A DNA stretch of 64,000 bases from Antedon mediterranea (Eukaryota; Echinodermata; Crinoidea; Comatulida; Antedonidae): positions 5,047,001 through 5,111,000 of the forward strand of contig NC_092670.1 of the NCBI RefSeq assembly GCF_964355755.1. The letters run 5' to 3'. The notes beneath the pieces were generated by a model that worked only from the letters and a program-made list of their open reading frames with translations, made no database searches and had not been told where the DNA came from. This document shows, one piece after another, positions 39,201 through 50,200 of this stretch; position 1 is the stretch's first letter; each line of letters begins with the position of its first letter. The position numbers were made by a program, and so were the translations under genes.

Positions 39201-40660
39201 TATTACAGATTGATATTAATGAATACAATTAGTTTTACTTTATAACAGGGTGTGACTATTAGGCATGGTTTTATTGAAAAGGATATAATCTGTTAACATT
39301 GATTCAATATTCAATATCACAACATGAATTTAGATAATAATAATATCCTGGATTTATATAGCGCCTAATGTTGTTAAACCTCTAAGCGCTGAACATTATT
39401 ACCCCTGTCATGTTTTGTATCAAACACATATGGAAACATACTCCCATAATGCAGCTAGTAATCAGCGCAAAGTTGTATCTTGATCTAACCAGGTACCCAT
39501 TTATACACCTGGGTGTAGAGAGGCAAACGTAAGTAAAGTATCTTGCCTAAGGATACAAGCAATGCGGCAGAGTTGGATTTGAACCTCGATCTCATGATCA
39601 GTAGTCAGGCGTCCAACACACAGCGCCACACACCCTTTACGTAGATATTCATATATATTATTGTTTGTTCTTGCAGGTATTTGAATTATTTCTTAAAGAC
39701 AATGACAAAGTAAAGTTAGTTACAGTGTTGGCAGGAGAGGAAGAAGAAAAACTCAAGATGGCTGCCACAGGTGCACTGGCTATGCTATCGACCAATGAGA
39801 TTGTTTGTAACAAAATTCTCAATGTAAGTAAACTTTTTCTTTTTGGCTTTTTTTTTTCAATTAAAAATTAAAATGTTTAAAGCTTTAATTGTCTGTTGAA
39901 ACATAATATAAATTGTATAAATTATTAATAAATTAATTATATAAATATACTGTAAGCATAATTACTTTTGGTTCAATAATTAAAATTTACTAAACTGTCG
40001 ATTTTACATTTAAGTTACTTTGATTAAATATTTTATTTTAAATTCTGCAATTTGCATTTCAACAGGACAGAATTTTTATATAATAGTAAGAAGTTTAAAA
40101 TTGTTACAAATATCTTAAAATACTATAGTTTTACAAGATTCAAATCCAGGACAGGCATTTGTAAATCTTTTTAAAATAACAATGAAATATCTAAGCAAAC
40201 AAGGTCATATACATGGCTGCAGTCGCGTGCTCAAGTTAGTGTTTACCGACATAGTGAGCTGCAGAGTTGTGTTGCACGCGACTAAAAACTATGCTTATCT
40301 TTTCAAACTGGTTCTTATATATATCTTTAAACAATGCGTTATTTTTTATCCACATTCTCTGTATAAATACTAAACAAAGGTTTTTCAACACTTGAATAGG
40401 TTACCTCGTGGATAGATATATTCCAGGAGATTCTCGTGTCTTCCATTCCACAACTATTACACCGAGTGTGTCACGTATTAGCAAATATTGTGGAGAGCAG
40501 TAAGTCGAATGCCAGCAAGGTTATAGAAACTAAACTACTTGAGATTCTAATGGCCCTCTCAAAGGACGAAAACCCAGTCATGAACCCAGCACGTAAGGAG
40601 ATAGATAGACTGTTCAAGAAAGCAGTGGAACTTGAACTGATTCGGCCAAATGAGAGTTAA
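21236..40660 (+). CDS. UNC45: UNC45 myosin co-chaperone (complete, 18 exons, 921 aa)
   Basis: Exons 21236-21253, 22227-22428, 22876-23048, 23396-23485, 23595-23762, 24714-24882, 25434-25595, 25947-26115, 30238-30400, 30814-31043, 31447-31588, 31947-32087, 32617-32732, 33086-33266, 33814-33929, 34997-35114, 39677-39823 and 40400-40660 join in frame (2766 bases). UNC45 binds Hsp90 through its TPR domain and folds myosin heads through its UCS domain. Three TPRs span about 8-120; Lys14, Asn18, Asn53, Lys83 and Arg87 sit where the Hsp90 carboxylate-clamp residues are expected. The central and UCS armadillo repeats fill the rest, with [88 protein letters not shown] and the C-terminal LELIRPNES. Length matches vertebrate UNC45A/B (about 930-945). 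One gene, so I leave off the A/B letter. Some donors are non-consensus (GTTTGT after exon 13, GTAGTA after exon 3). Confidence 0.95.
23948..24091. mobile_element. Inverted-repeat element in UNC45 intron 5
   Basis: Arms of about 30 bases: TATGCTGTCTTTGATG at the left and CATCAAAGGCAGCATA at the right, each continuing with AATAATATT. MITE-like and non-coding. Confidence 0.65.
24556..24654 (+). other. Orphan exon-like ORF in UNC45 intron 5
   Basis: A splice-bounded stretch (acceptor CACCACCAG, donor GTATGC after ACG or nearby) encodes [20 protein letters not shown] and a few more residues. UNC45 homology runs directly from exon 5 (GHQSR) to exon 6 (ALAVLKEL), so this is not needed for UNC45. 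The acidic [11 protein letters not shown] pattern is reminiscent of short loops in extracellular domain proteins, but I cannot assign it. It may be a captured exon fragment or a chance ORF. Confidence 0.25.
26999..30077. mobile_element. 3.1 kb DNA transposon with long inverted repeats, in UNC45 intron 8
   Basis: The ends read TAGTCAGGCAGCATTTGT and its complement, and inverted similarity continues inward for about 450-500 bases on each side (27000-27490 against 29580-30077), including AAAACGCGTTT and GATATAAGTA/TACTTATATC. A TAA repeat flanks both ends. The interior encodes decayed minus-strand protein fragments. The element occupies three quarters of the 4.1 kb intron. Confidence 0.85.
27557..29036 (-). 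pseudogene. Decayed protein-coding region of the intron-8 transposon
   Basis: Minus-strand ORF pieces include 29036-28677 (119 codons, beginning [20 protein letters not shown]) and 27811-27557 (84 codons, with [37 protein letters not shown] and PPAPEALIE). Between them, frames such as [19 protein letters not shown] can be read with breaks. These phrases resemble a repeat-encoded protein family common in marine invertebrates whose members usually end in a Cys-rich segment; here the frame stops before any such segment. Frameshifts and stops make it non-functional. Superfamily not determined. Confidence 0.55.
32333..32445. mobile_element. Partial MITE, family B, in UNC45 intron 12
   Basis: Left end TAAGCTCTGTCTACACTAT and the centre through GTGCACATCACATTT are present; the right terminal arm is missing. 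Confidence 0.65.
35115..39676. other. UNC45 intron 16 (4.6 kb), repeat-rich
   Basis: Holds degenerate 60-bp-scale tandem repeats at about 37100-37330 (TGGTGCTTAGAGAATTATA variants), a fragment at 36320-36360 with GTTTCGATCTCTATCAGAG resembling ends of Penelope-like or related retroelements, a decayed MITE family B relic near 38850-38940, and the SINE at 39344-39640. ORFs at 37963-38425 are AT-rich noise. Confidence 0.55.
39344..39640 (-). mobile_element. tRNA-derived SINE, near full length
   Basis: On the minus strand: a tRNA-like head with GTGTGTGGCGCTGTGTGTTG and the B box GAGGTTCAAATCC, a central TATCCTTAGGCAAGATACTT module, then TATAAATGGGTACCTGG, the CATTATGGGAGTATG body and a (ATT)n tail. 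A truncated relative is at 20213-20375. The central TCCTTAGGCAAGAT module is also found in the 5S-headed SINE at 41218. Confidence 0.8.
40211..40286. mobile_element. MITE-like element, family C (inverted copy)
   Basis: ACATGGCTGCAGTCGCGTGC at the left, TTGCACGCGACTAAAAACT at the right, centre CCGACATAGTGAGCTGC. It lies in UNC45 intron 17, about 110 bases before the last exon. Confidence 0.65.
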
Positions 40661-40983
40661 CATATTCCAATGCCGTTTTGTTATTTTTATATTTATTTAT
40701 ACATTTTTTATAAAATTTTAGTGAAATAATGAATTAGTATTGTAATGCATTAATGAATAGACCCACAACAAAATTGATTGTGTATCTTTCAAATGATATA
40801 AAAACCACATTCAATGAATTAATTACATTTTTAAAAACATATAAATTTTCTTTCTTCACTTTTGCTTTTTATTGGACATTTTTAATTGTTTACAGTATTT
40901 GTATATCTTTTTATGTTTTTGTTATACAATATACAGTATTAAATTTCGCGATCCATTGTTAGAACTGAAAGTAAATGTGGTGG

Positions 40984-40989
40984 AATAAA
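40984..40989 (+). terminator. Candidate polyadenylation signal of UNC45
   Basis: AATAAA 324 bases after the UNC45 stop codon, within GTGGAATAAACTGTGAC. The first canonical hexamer found on the plus strand in this 3' region. Confidence 0.45.
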
Positions 40990-41217
40990 CTGTGACTCGT
41001 AGCCTACTGAATGGTGCACATGTGTGAACATCATATACAAAAACTTTCTTCTCCCTTAAAAGGGTCCCTCTGATAAGGATAGAAATAAATAAATAAGATA
41101 GAAATAAATAAATAAGGATTATTGTTTAGTTATAATAATAATCAGTTCTTTTAAAATGAAAACCTGCAGTAGTGATCATATTTAAAGATGGTTAATAAAA
41201 TAAAGCATGACATCATA

Positions 41218-41334
41218 CATACGGCCATACTGCGTTGAAACACCGGTTCTCGTCAGATCACCGAAGTTAAGCAACGTTGGGCCCGGTTGCGTTCTGGATG
41301 GGAGACCGTCTAGAAATCGTGGCGGGTGCTGTAT
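41218..41334 (+). rRNA. 5S rRNA-like sequence (SINE head or pseudogene)
   Basis: Runs from ACGGCCATAC through CACCGGTTCTCGTCAGATCA, CCGAAGTTAAGCAACGTTGG (internal box A), GCCCGG and CTGGATGGGAGACCG (box C) to CGGGTGCTGTA. Several changes from a normal 5S gene (TGCGTTGAAACACC, GTTGCGTTCT, TCTAGAAATCGTGG) and the attached SINE body argue against a working rRNA gene. Confidence 0.7.
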
Positions 41335-41560
41335 ATACTGGAGAGTGATGGTGTAATGGTAATATCGGACTAGCATGTGATAGGCATGGGTTCGAGGTTA
41401 TTTGTACCATACTAATTGGATCCTTAGGCAAGATGCTTTACTCTCATTGCCTAATCTGGTAGGCGCTGCACTGCTGGCTGCCGTGGGTCCGTGGAGGGCC
41501 TAATCCGAATTTCCTCACTGAGGACAAATATTAACAACAAAAAAATACAAAAAAAAACAA
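41218..41560 (+). mobile_element. Chimeric SINE: 5S rRNA head, tRNA-like part, shared central module
   Basis: 41218-41334 is 5S rRNA-like. A tRNA-like segment follows, with GGTGTAATGGTAATATCGG (box A) and GGGTTCGAGGTT (box B, about 41389-41400). Then comes ATCCTTAGGCAAGATGCTTT, shared with the SINE at 39344-39640, a GC-rich body (GGCTGCCGTGGGTCCGTGGA) and an A-rich tail. The order 5S, tRNA, conserved centre, tail is that of chimeric SINEs such as AmnSINE1 in vertebrates. Confidence 0.7.
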
Positions 41561-42964
41561 AATACAAAAAATATATGATATACTTTTTTAACTTTTTGCA
41601 AACAACATTTTTAACAAATCATGAGAATGTGAAAATTATTTATTTGACTCGCCCACAACTTTTAGGAGGTGTATTTCACCTAATACATTATTTACGTTTC
41701 AACTAAACATAAGCCTTGTGTGAGGCATTTGAACCATCTACACGTCATTTATAAATTATTATGATTGTGATATTTATGTGACATACCTACAAATACAGAA
41801 TTTAATGTTTCATGAAATTATGTGACAAACTGATTAGTGTTAACTACTTATTTTGTGCTAAAAATATGTTTGCAACCAGAAATGGAAACAAGAACAAATT
41901 CGACATGGTTATTTATAATTTAATGCTGTTAATCATTTATTGAATGTTCGATTCCACCTTGCTAGATAAAGTCATAGAATCTACCTACAGTAATAATCTA
42001 AGTGACAGTTATCTCATTCAATGACGTATTACACTAAAACGGGGCAACACTTATTTATCTAGTGTCTGTAGTAGACTTATGCACTGAATCAGAAATTTAA
42101 ATAATTTTCTTTACAGAAAGTTTTAGATTTTGGCGATTTTTTGTAGTGATGTGTGTGGTTTTTTTTATATTTAAATAAAAATATAAATTGCAGAAATAAG
42201 ATAATGAATTTAATTAATTAATGTCAACTCTTTACAACACTAACTTAGGTTGTGTGTTGTTAATTGTGTATGACAATAAAAATCTAACAACCGCAGTGTT
42301 TAATTTATTGTGTATCTTTATGTTGTTGATTTTTTTTTTTCAAGCATTTGCCAAGCAGGAATGAATGTTTTTTTGTTTCTTTTCACGATAACGTCCACTG
42401 TTTTGAGGTTTCGTCCTGATATAGCTATCTGTACCAATATACTATGTCCAGGAAAATCAAAAGCTTAAAAAATTAAAAGGTTACTAAAATCTCGAGTTAC
42501 AGTATCTTCAATATAGGCCGAAATATTAAATAGCACGCCCTCTGTCGCTCTCTACATTTTGCAAAGTTTAGCTCTTTTGAATCTTCATTATTAATTAGTC
42601 AATTATTCGACTGTGGCTGCCGTAGAATCATTTTTGACATGTTTTTTAATTGTTTTGATTACCTTTATAGTATTATATGGATTGTTTACGAAAAATTAGG
42701 CAAACTATGAACTTTTCATTATGTTAAATTGAGTAAAATTTGCCCATCCCTGTATAAATAGTACAAGAAATATGTCGAAAATAGGCATAGACTTTTTTAA
42801 ATCAAAACAAATTTTCGATAATTAATGCTATGCGCACAACTATCATCGTAAAGAAAATAGCAAAGAACATTCAAAACTAAACAATAAGATGCAGGATGGA
42901 AGTATGGAAGTCCTGATTAACTTATTTCTAATCTTTAGAACAAAATAAATAACCTGCATTGAAA

Positions 42965-43205
42965 ATGAGTTGGGTTATTGCCGAGTAGTGAGGACTCTTT
43001 ACTTTCATACAGAGAATCCCGAGTTCAATTCCCGACAACTCCCAGTCTACTTAGCTGAGAACCTGGTTGAGAACCTGGTTGAAAATACTAGGGAGAATAA
43101 GGCAGGGGGGATAAGGCGGGGTAGAAAGGAACTGGCCAACAGCTAACACCCCATTCTACTGACTACTTTCAAGGACTCTATAAAATATTCCTTAAATTTA
43201 AAACA
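42965..43205 (+). mobile_element. tRNA-derived SINE
   Basis: Box A-like GAGTAGTGAGGACTC and B-box-like GAGTTCAATTCCCG spaced as in a tRNA, then a body with a tandem GAGAACCTGGTT duplication and an ending in TAAAATATTCC. Related to no other repeat I found in the window. Confidence 0.5.
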
Positions 43206-44664
43206 TGTGACGCACATGTAACGCTGTATCGTGGATTTTGTCGTGGGATTTTTTAGACTAACGATGTCATTATAATACTATAATATTTGTAGGTTTCTGC
43301 AAATATCAAAGGTAACTTATCGTACAAAACGATTTACGAATGACATTAAATTAACATTTACATCAACTGAATAATTTCAAACATGATTTAACAAAAATAA
43401 AATGTATAGAAACGGTGACGTAATTTGAAGAATGGAATTTAATTTAGGTTATTTTACTATTAATACTAGAAACGTTTTACCATAAAATAATAAGATATAA
43501 ATAACCCGTTATTAGTAAACAGATTAGTTTTTCATGATAGCATATCAACAAGTGAATAGTATAATGGCACACAAGGATTGATGAAACTATTATAAATCAG
43601 ACTATTCAGTAATCGCGCCCACTACAAAAAAAAAAAGAAAATATACAGATTAACAACATCTTGGGCGATTTTAAAATATTCTTAGGTTGAGAAGTTTACT
43701 TATTATTATTAACTTTATAAACAACACACACGAGTGAGTGACTAATCCTACTGTCTCAACTTAATGTATTAACTTCGTGTGCACGAAAACTATGAAAAAA
43801 TGGAGAATTATATTGGATAACAACAAATTAAACAGATAAAGATGCAATATATTAAAAACAATTGCGGATTCCGTCTAATCATGTTGTAAATAATGTATTA
43901 AATAAAATAATAATGATTTAATAAAATAATTTTTAGTATTTTTTTCTATACACATTGTTATTTCTTAATTTTTTTATAATAATACAAAAAAAAGTTTAAA
44001 AACATACGAAAATTATTTAAAAAAAGGGAGGATTATATTGGATAAAAATGATCAATAGATCTGTGAAAACATATTACTGATTAACTTAATATTAATCATG
44101 TCATGTTGAATGAATGGATAGAAGTGGTGGTTATTATATGTGTGAATACGATAATACAAATGGGACTTGTAGGTAGAGTATCCATCATGTAAACTGATGT
44201 AAGCTCTACAAAGAAAAATAAAAACGATGTTTCATTTATTTAACTGTGAAATTAAAATGCATTTACATAATTTTGATTACAAATCAGGAAATTCAAAGTA
44301 CAAATTATGATAGGCGCCAAAGGGTAGATGTTATTATAATAACGATTCTGTACCGATAAGCTGGTAATTATTCGGAGAATTAGTAGAATAATAAAATGGA
44401 ATTGTATAGGAATGCTCAGGGCTAGATTATGCCTAGAACAAAAACATAGGATATCGTTATAGTAATGATCACCTTAAACGAATAATTCGCTGAAAATTAT
44501 TCCCATTGTAAAAATACAGGTTGTATCGCCGATGTACGATTTTGAAAACAAATGGATAAACGTAGGGCCTTAATTTCAAATTGTATAAAGATATAACAGT
44601 ATAGTTATAACGCCTACATAAATCATCCTATTAATGTTAATTAATTATTACAAATGGAAGTTAA

Positions 44665-45028
44665 ATGATACCACCAAACTTTCGGAATTAAATAAAAACT
44701 GTAAGGCATTTTTTGATGAACAGGCAAACTGCCTTAAAATACCGTGACATGTTTCGAGAATACTATTCTCATTATCAGAACAGAGTCAACGCCTCTAGAG
44801 TACTTGTATACCAATAACACAGTTGTATTTAAATGACGCAATAATTAGCATGATAAAGAACGCAAAGGTGACACCAAAGTTATATTTATATAGATTTGTT
44901 TATCAAGGAAGGTTTTTCCACGTGATGGAGGGCTCATAATTTGTAATCTTAGGTCTTGGGTCTTACCTTTCGTTATCTCGGGTCTTAGGAGGATCTCAGC
45001 TTTCCTGATCTTAAGTTTCGTTACACCC
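44665..45028. mobile_element. Insertion flanked by a 16-bp direct repeat
   Basis: TACAAATGGAAGTTAA occurs at 44649-44664 and again at 45029-45044. The 364-base insert contains CATGTTTCGAGAATACTAT followed by TCTCATTATCAGAACAG, a foldback often seen at retroelement ends. A target-site duplication of this length fits a retroposed element. Confidence 0.6.
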
Positions 45029-46755
45029 TACAAATGGAAGTTAATAGAAGTAATCGACGACCACGTTGCTTTTCTTTTACTTGAAAATTCTGCCTAACAT
45101 TTGGCCATGCGCAGATCATGCTGGGAACCAGTACAAATATTGCGCCCTCTCTGGCGTGGCCTTGTTTCTGCCGTCTTTTTAGAAAACACTGGATTTTGGT
45201 TAATGGTAGTTCAAGTCCGTAGTGTTTTTCAGTAAAACAGGTAGTGCAAGTGCCTCATGTCTTGAAGTGGCTGCTGCACCCCCCCCCCCCCCGTTTGGTT
45301 TATATACAAGTGACCCCCCCCCCCGGGCTCACATTTCTCTAAACGGTAACGGTTTCAGTTTTCGTGACGCCCTCTGGAAATTCTTAATTTGATAGCCTTT
45401 AACCCAAAGGTATTTTAAAAAATGATTTAATAAGTCCTAATTCAGTAAATACTTGTTTACGAACTTTTCATAGACCATGGCCATTTCCGTAGCAAAGTAG
45501 ATATTGGATGTAGCATTTATACGGATCGGATGTCGAACGGCGGCGTGCATAGAAGACACTAACTTTTTGTGTTTTCCTTTATATATATATATATAATATA
45601 ATCCAATCTGCAGACATTACTGTTTCGATCTTATTAGATCTCCGATATATATATATATATATATAAATGTGTGTGATAAAACAAAACGTGTAGGTGAGTG
45701 TAGATGAAAATACTAACACACCTGTCAACCTGGTAATCAACGCCTAAATAATGTGTTAGTAGGCTACATTTGGAGAATAATGAGCCGAAAAAATAATACT
45801 AAAGGCACGCACCATAAAATATGATATACCGGCACTATTACTGCATAACACATTACTAGTTCATCCACGAACATAAAGCTACGTTTTTTGCTTGAATGCA
45901 TGAGTGCGGGCCATTACTTATTGATAGTAAGAAGGCGCCAATAATAAATCGTTAATTGAACTTTACAAGTAAACGTCTATGTTTGGATTAAACTTTTTTT
46001 TAAATTTTATTATATGAAAATCAGAGGTTTTATTTCAATCTATTTAGATTGAAGTAGGCCTATTTGCAAAATGTAAGAACAGGAATGAATATCACGAAAT
46101 AGAACGCGCTATAAGTTGATAATGCTCGTGAGACACGGATCTGTAGCGTACAGAAAACAAAATGATTGAACATCTTCACCAAACGTACGGTAGGCCTACA
46201 CAACAACGTTAATGACGGTTTTAATGTTGAAACCAAAATAATTTGCCGCCATTCCGGGTTGATGAATCCGCACAATGTCATAAACATTCATTCATTCGGT
46301 AAACTTCAAGAACGACGTAAAATGTGTCTGCTGTCTTGAGGGTAAGTAGCCTGCAGTATTCCATCAACAACCTACTCTTTTTCTCGGAAACTATCAATTA
46401 CGGTATAGAGCTAACAATAGTAAAAGAGAATGCGGCGTTACCGCATGAAATATCATTATACTTAACTTTATGTTTCAATATCATTAAATTAGATTTATGA
46501 TGATTTGTAAATCAAATGTATTATTACACTTTCTAAAGTTCAAATTACATTCACTTAATTCAGCATTATTGTTACAGCAACTGTATTTTCTCCGAGGTAA
46601 ATTGTATCTTAGAAAATAAACACAAGTGCATAACTGCATACGTAATAATAACTTTATTTGTATTAACCCAATATTATATTACAATTGTTCTGACAGTTCG
46701 TCAAACAATACTTAGGAACTTATTGTTTAAATTAAATTGTAGAGATATGAGTACT

Positions 46756-47063
46756 TGTAAAGGCCAATTTATACAGACGAGCGGTACTATAGGTAAGCGA
46801 AAAAATCATAGCTTCTCCGACATCGAATCTAAATCATCTTTCATAAGCGGGTTTCCGTTCAACCAAAGAGGCATGGTTCAACCGTCTTTCCGCTCCACGT
46901 TTTGTGTAAATTGTCATAAAAAAAAATAAGATACTTTATTTGCGTTTATTTATTTATTTTATTTAACAAACATATTTATACAGGATTAAACACAATCAAG
47001 TAGAAATATACTTATATACCGTTGACCGCTAACCGTTACCGCTCGTCTGTGTAAATTGATCTT
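46756..47063. mobile_element. Inverted-repeat element overlapping the 3' side of the neuropeptide-like gene
   Basis: Left end TAAAGGCCAATTTATACAGA and right end the complement of TAAGATCAATTTACACAGA; both continue with CGAGCGGTA. A 68-codon ORF starts within it but has no family character. Several TTTATT words at 46935-46955 would read AATAAA for the minus-strand gene that stops at 47234. Confidence 0.65.
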
Positions 47064-47233
47064 AATTGTCAAACTGAAGATGTATGCTGATATTACTTGA
47101 ATTATTTAAATGAATTAAAATAGGCTCACATTGTCACACTTTGGTATTTGTACAGGATATACCCGTTACCCGATAATAAATAATATATACTATAATAATA
47201 AAACTATGAGTTTCAACATTTAGCGGACAAAGT

Positions 47234-50200
47234 TCACTTTTTTCTTCCTTGTATATCCATTTGTTTTTTCATATCCGATATCTCTCGTTGTCGCTGTACT
47301 TCTGCAAGTTCTTTTGATAAAACATACAATGATACTATGCCATCTGACTGTCCTCGTTTCGTTTCTCTGGAAAGAAAAATAAATGGTTTGCCAATACCGG
47401 TAATAAACGTTACCGTTAATTCAGTCCGGTTAAATCAGTTATCGGTTTCGTCCACAACCGGTATTATACGTTATCGTTATTCCGCTTAAATAAAATATCA
47501 GTTTCGTTAATACCAGTTGTATACGTAAAGCGTGGTTCCCACTAGCGACGCAACACAAGGACGTAACGCAACGCAAGTGAATTGACCAATCACAAGCAAT
47601 GGCTTATTCGCTTGTGATTGCTAACTGTCTATAACTTCGCTTGTCATTGGTTAAAACGCTTGCGTTGCGTTTACGTCTTTGCGTTACGTTCTAGTGGGAA
47701 CCAAGCTTTACTGTTATTCTGGTTAAATCAATTATTGGTTTCGTTAATATACTTCACCGTTATTCCGATTAGATCTGTTATCTTTAAAATTTGCATCAGC
47801 ATTACATGATACCGGCTTATCAATGTCATTATTTTCTGGCATGTTATCAATAGGCTAGTTAACGTTATATAGGCCTATATTATATAGGCCTACCAGTTAG
47901 CATTTTGTACTGGGATTTGTATTTATAAATCTTTGCGGTAGTATATGATCTGTTTGCAAAGAGAGTAGCCTATACAATAGCGTAATAAATACGAACAACT
48001 AACGATCTTTACAAAAATGGTGGGAGTGTTTTATCGGAGGGTCCAAACAAGCCCAGAGGTATCTTAATCATTGTACCCCATTCCCCAACGGTAAGATAAG
48101 AATTAATTGCCGTCCCCCACGCATACTCAACTCACTGTAGCCTACAGCGGTTTTTGATACCGTTTATTTTAACAGCTCAAAGATGATGCTCTTGGCAGGT
48201 GTCTTAATTAATATGCAAATTTGATGATTTGAGGGCCAACAAATCAAAATCAGTATCGTTTGAAGTAACTGTGTGTATTACTAAATGAGATATAATTTGA
48301 TTTATACCTATTGAACTTACCATTCGTCTCGATATATTGCAGGAATAAATGTTATTTTTTGCTGTTAGGTTGACAATTTTTTGACACAATGAAAATCTCG
48401 TTCCAATGCTATTAAACTGTTAGGAACTTCAGCGATTCAAACAAGCAAGCAAACTTGTGATGTTTCTAAAGCTTGGTTCCCACTAGCGACGAAATGCAAG
48501 GATGTAACGCAAGGCAAGTTATTTGACCAATCACACGCGATGGATTATTCCAACAGTGACTTGTCATTGGTTAACTCGCTTGCGTTGCGTGTACGTCCTT
48601 GCGTTGCGTCTCTAGTGAGAACCATGCCTTAAAAATATTCATACATTTTTCTTTTGTTAAATATTGACCTATTCACTATAATTATAATATCCGATAATAT
48701 CGATCCGAGCAAGCTCGACGCAGTAGTAGTAGTAGTATAATATAATAATGGTGGATGCTCTTTACGAAGACCATTTTTTTTTGTTTCCTTATATATTTAT
48801 ATATATATATATATATAAATCCAAAGGCAAATTACTGAAAAAAATGACAATGCTGTGGGTATCAGTGGCTGGATCTCAATGGAGATACAAAAAAAAAGCG
48901 AAAAGCTAAATCAAAATGATTAAGTAAACAGCCAGAAAAGTTAGCAGAGCTTTCGGGCAACACTAGCTCTTCATCAGTATTATACATATATATAAATTAA
49001 TTTGAAACGATAAAGATGAGGAAATCTGTAAGAATGAGAAAAAGTCGCCTCAACCGAGACTCGAACTCGGACCGTCTGCTTGATATGCAGTTGCCCTAAC
49101 CATTAGACCACTGGGGCTTTCATGGTATTGTTCAAACTCGATTGGATAGCGACTCTTTAACATTCTTGGCGTGGTACGGCGGAACAGCACTAGAATTAAT
49201 GTTCTTTGCCTGTTGTGTTTATATATATATATATATATATCTTTACCAACATGATTTCATTAAATCATGAAATTAATATATAGCCTACTCACTGTTTTGT
49301 ACGATGGCTGAATTGTCCTTCGGTAGTTTCCAACTCTTCTTGCAGCCGTCTTTTAAGGGATTCGATTTCTGCTTCAGTACGTTCTACTAAGGCGTCGCGC
49401 AAGAGTCTATTCAATGATGGCGTGTCGTTGATGGCAGAATCTTCTGAATATCTGGTGAAATATAGTTATATAATATTAATAATAATAGTTATTATTGACG
49501 TGAGGCCGAGTTGACTTGAGGCCGAATTGACTTTAGGGCGAGTTGACTTGGGGCCGACTTGAATTTAGCCGAGGCGATTTAGAGCCTTTGATTATAATAA
49601 AATACAACAGTATAATTAGTTATGATATTGAACATTTTAAATTTATTATACTCTTTTCACTATTGTTATTTCTACTCTGAAAGACCTACGAACCAAAAAT
49701 ATAAAAAGGAATAGGAGTTTGGTTGAAGAAATGCTTTGCACATTTGTAGAATACCTTTTGCACATTTAACGTCAAAACTGATCGTTTTTACATTTATTAA
49801 CGGCGTGATGTTTGCACATTTGCGGGTTATGAATTTTAACAGATTTGCACATTTAAAGGTAAAATGTTTGCACAAATGTGGTTGTTTGCACATTTGAAGG
49901 TAAAATGTTTACACAAATGTGGTTGTTTGCACAAATGTGCCCTTTTGCACATTTCACGGCTCCACGGGCCCTCCAACGCTGGAGGCCTCAGGTGTTTTTA
50001 GCCTTTTTCGACATATTTTAATGCCCGTTTGTTTCTTGACACTGCTCAGGGGCCCCCATAAGATAAGATCCGGGGTTTAGCCAGTGAGCGCTCATGGCGT
50101 TACGTCACTACTTCCTATCTTATCTAGGTTTCACGAATATTACGGTAGTTAAAAACTGTGATGATATTAGAAGTATTATCACAATCGGGCAATAAACCTA

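Larger units (their letters stand above)
41561..46755. other. Intergenic, no gene found
   Basis: AT-rich spacer between the UNC45 3' end and the neuropeptide-like gene. It contains the SINE at 42965-43205, the insertion at 44665-45028, two C tracts (45279-45292 and 45314-45324) and TA-rich simple sequence at about 45580-45665 that encloses GTTTCGATCTTATTAGATC. No ORF with splice signals or recognisable protein was seen. Confidence 0.6.
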
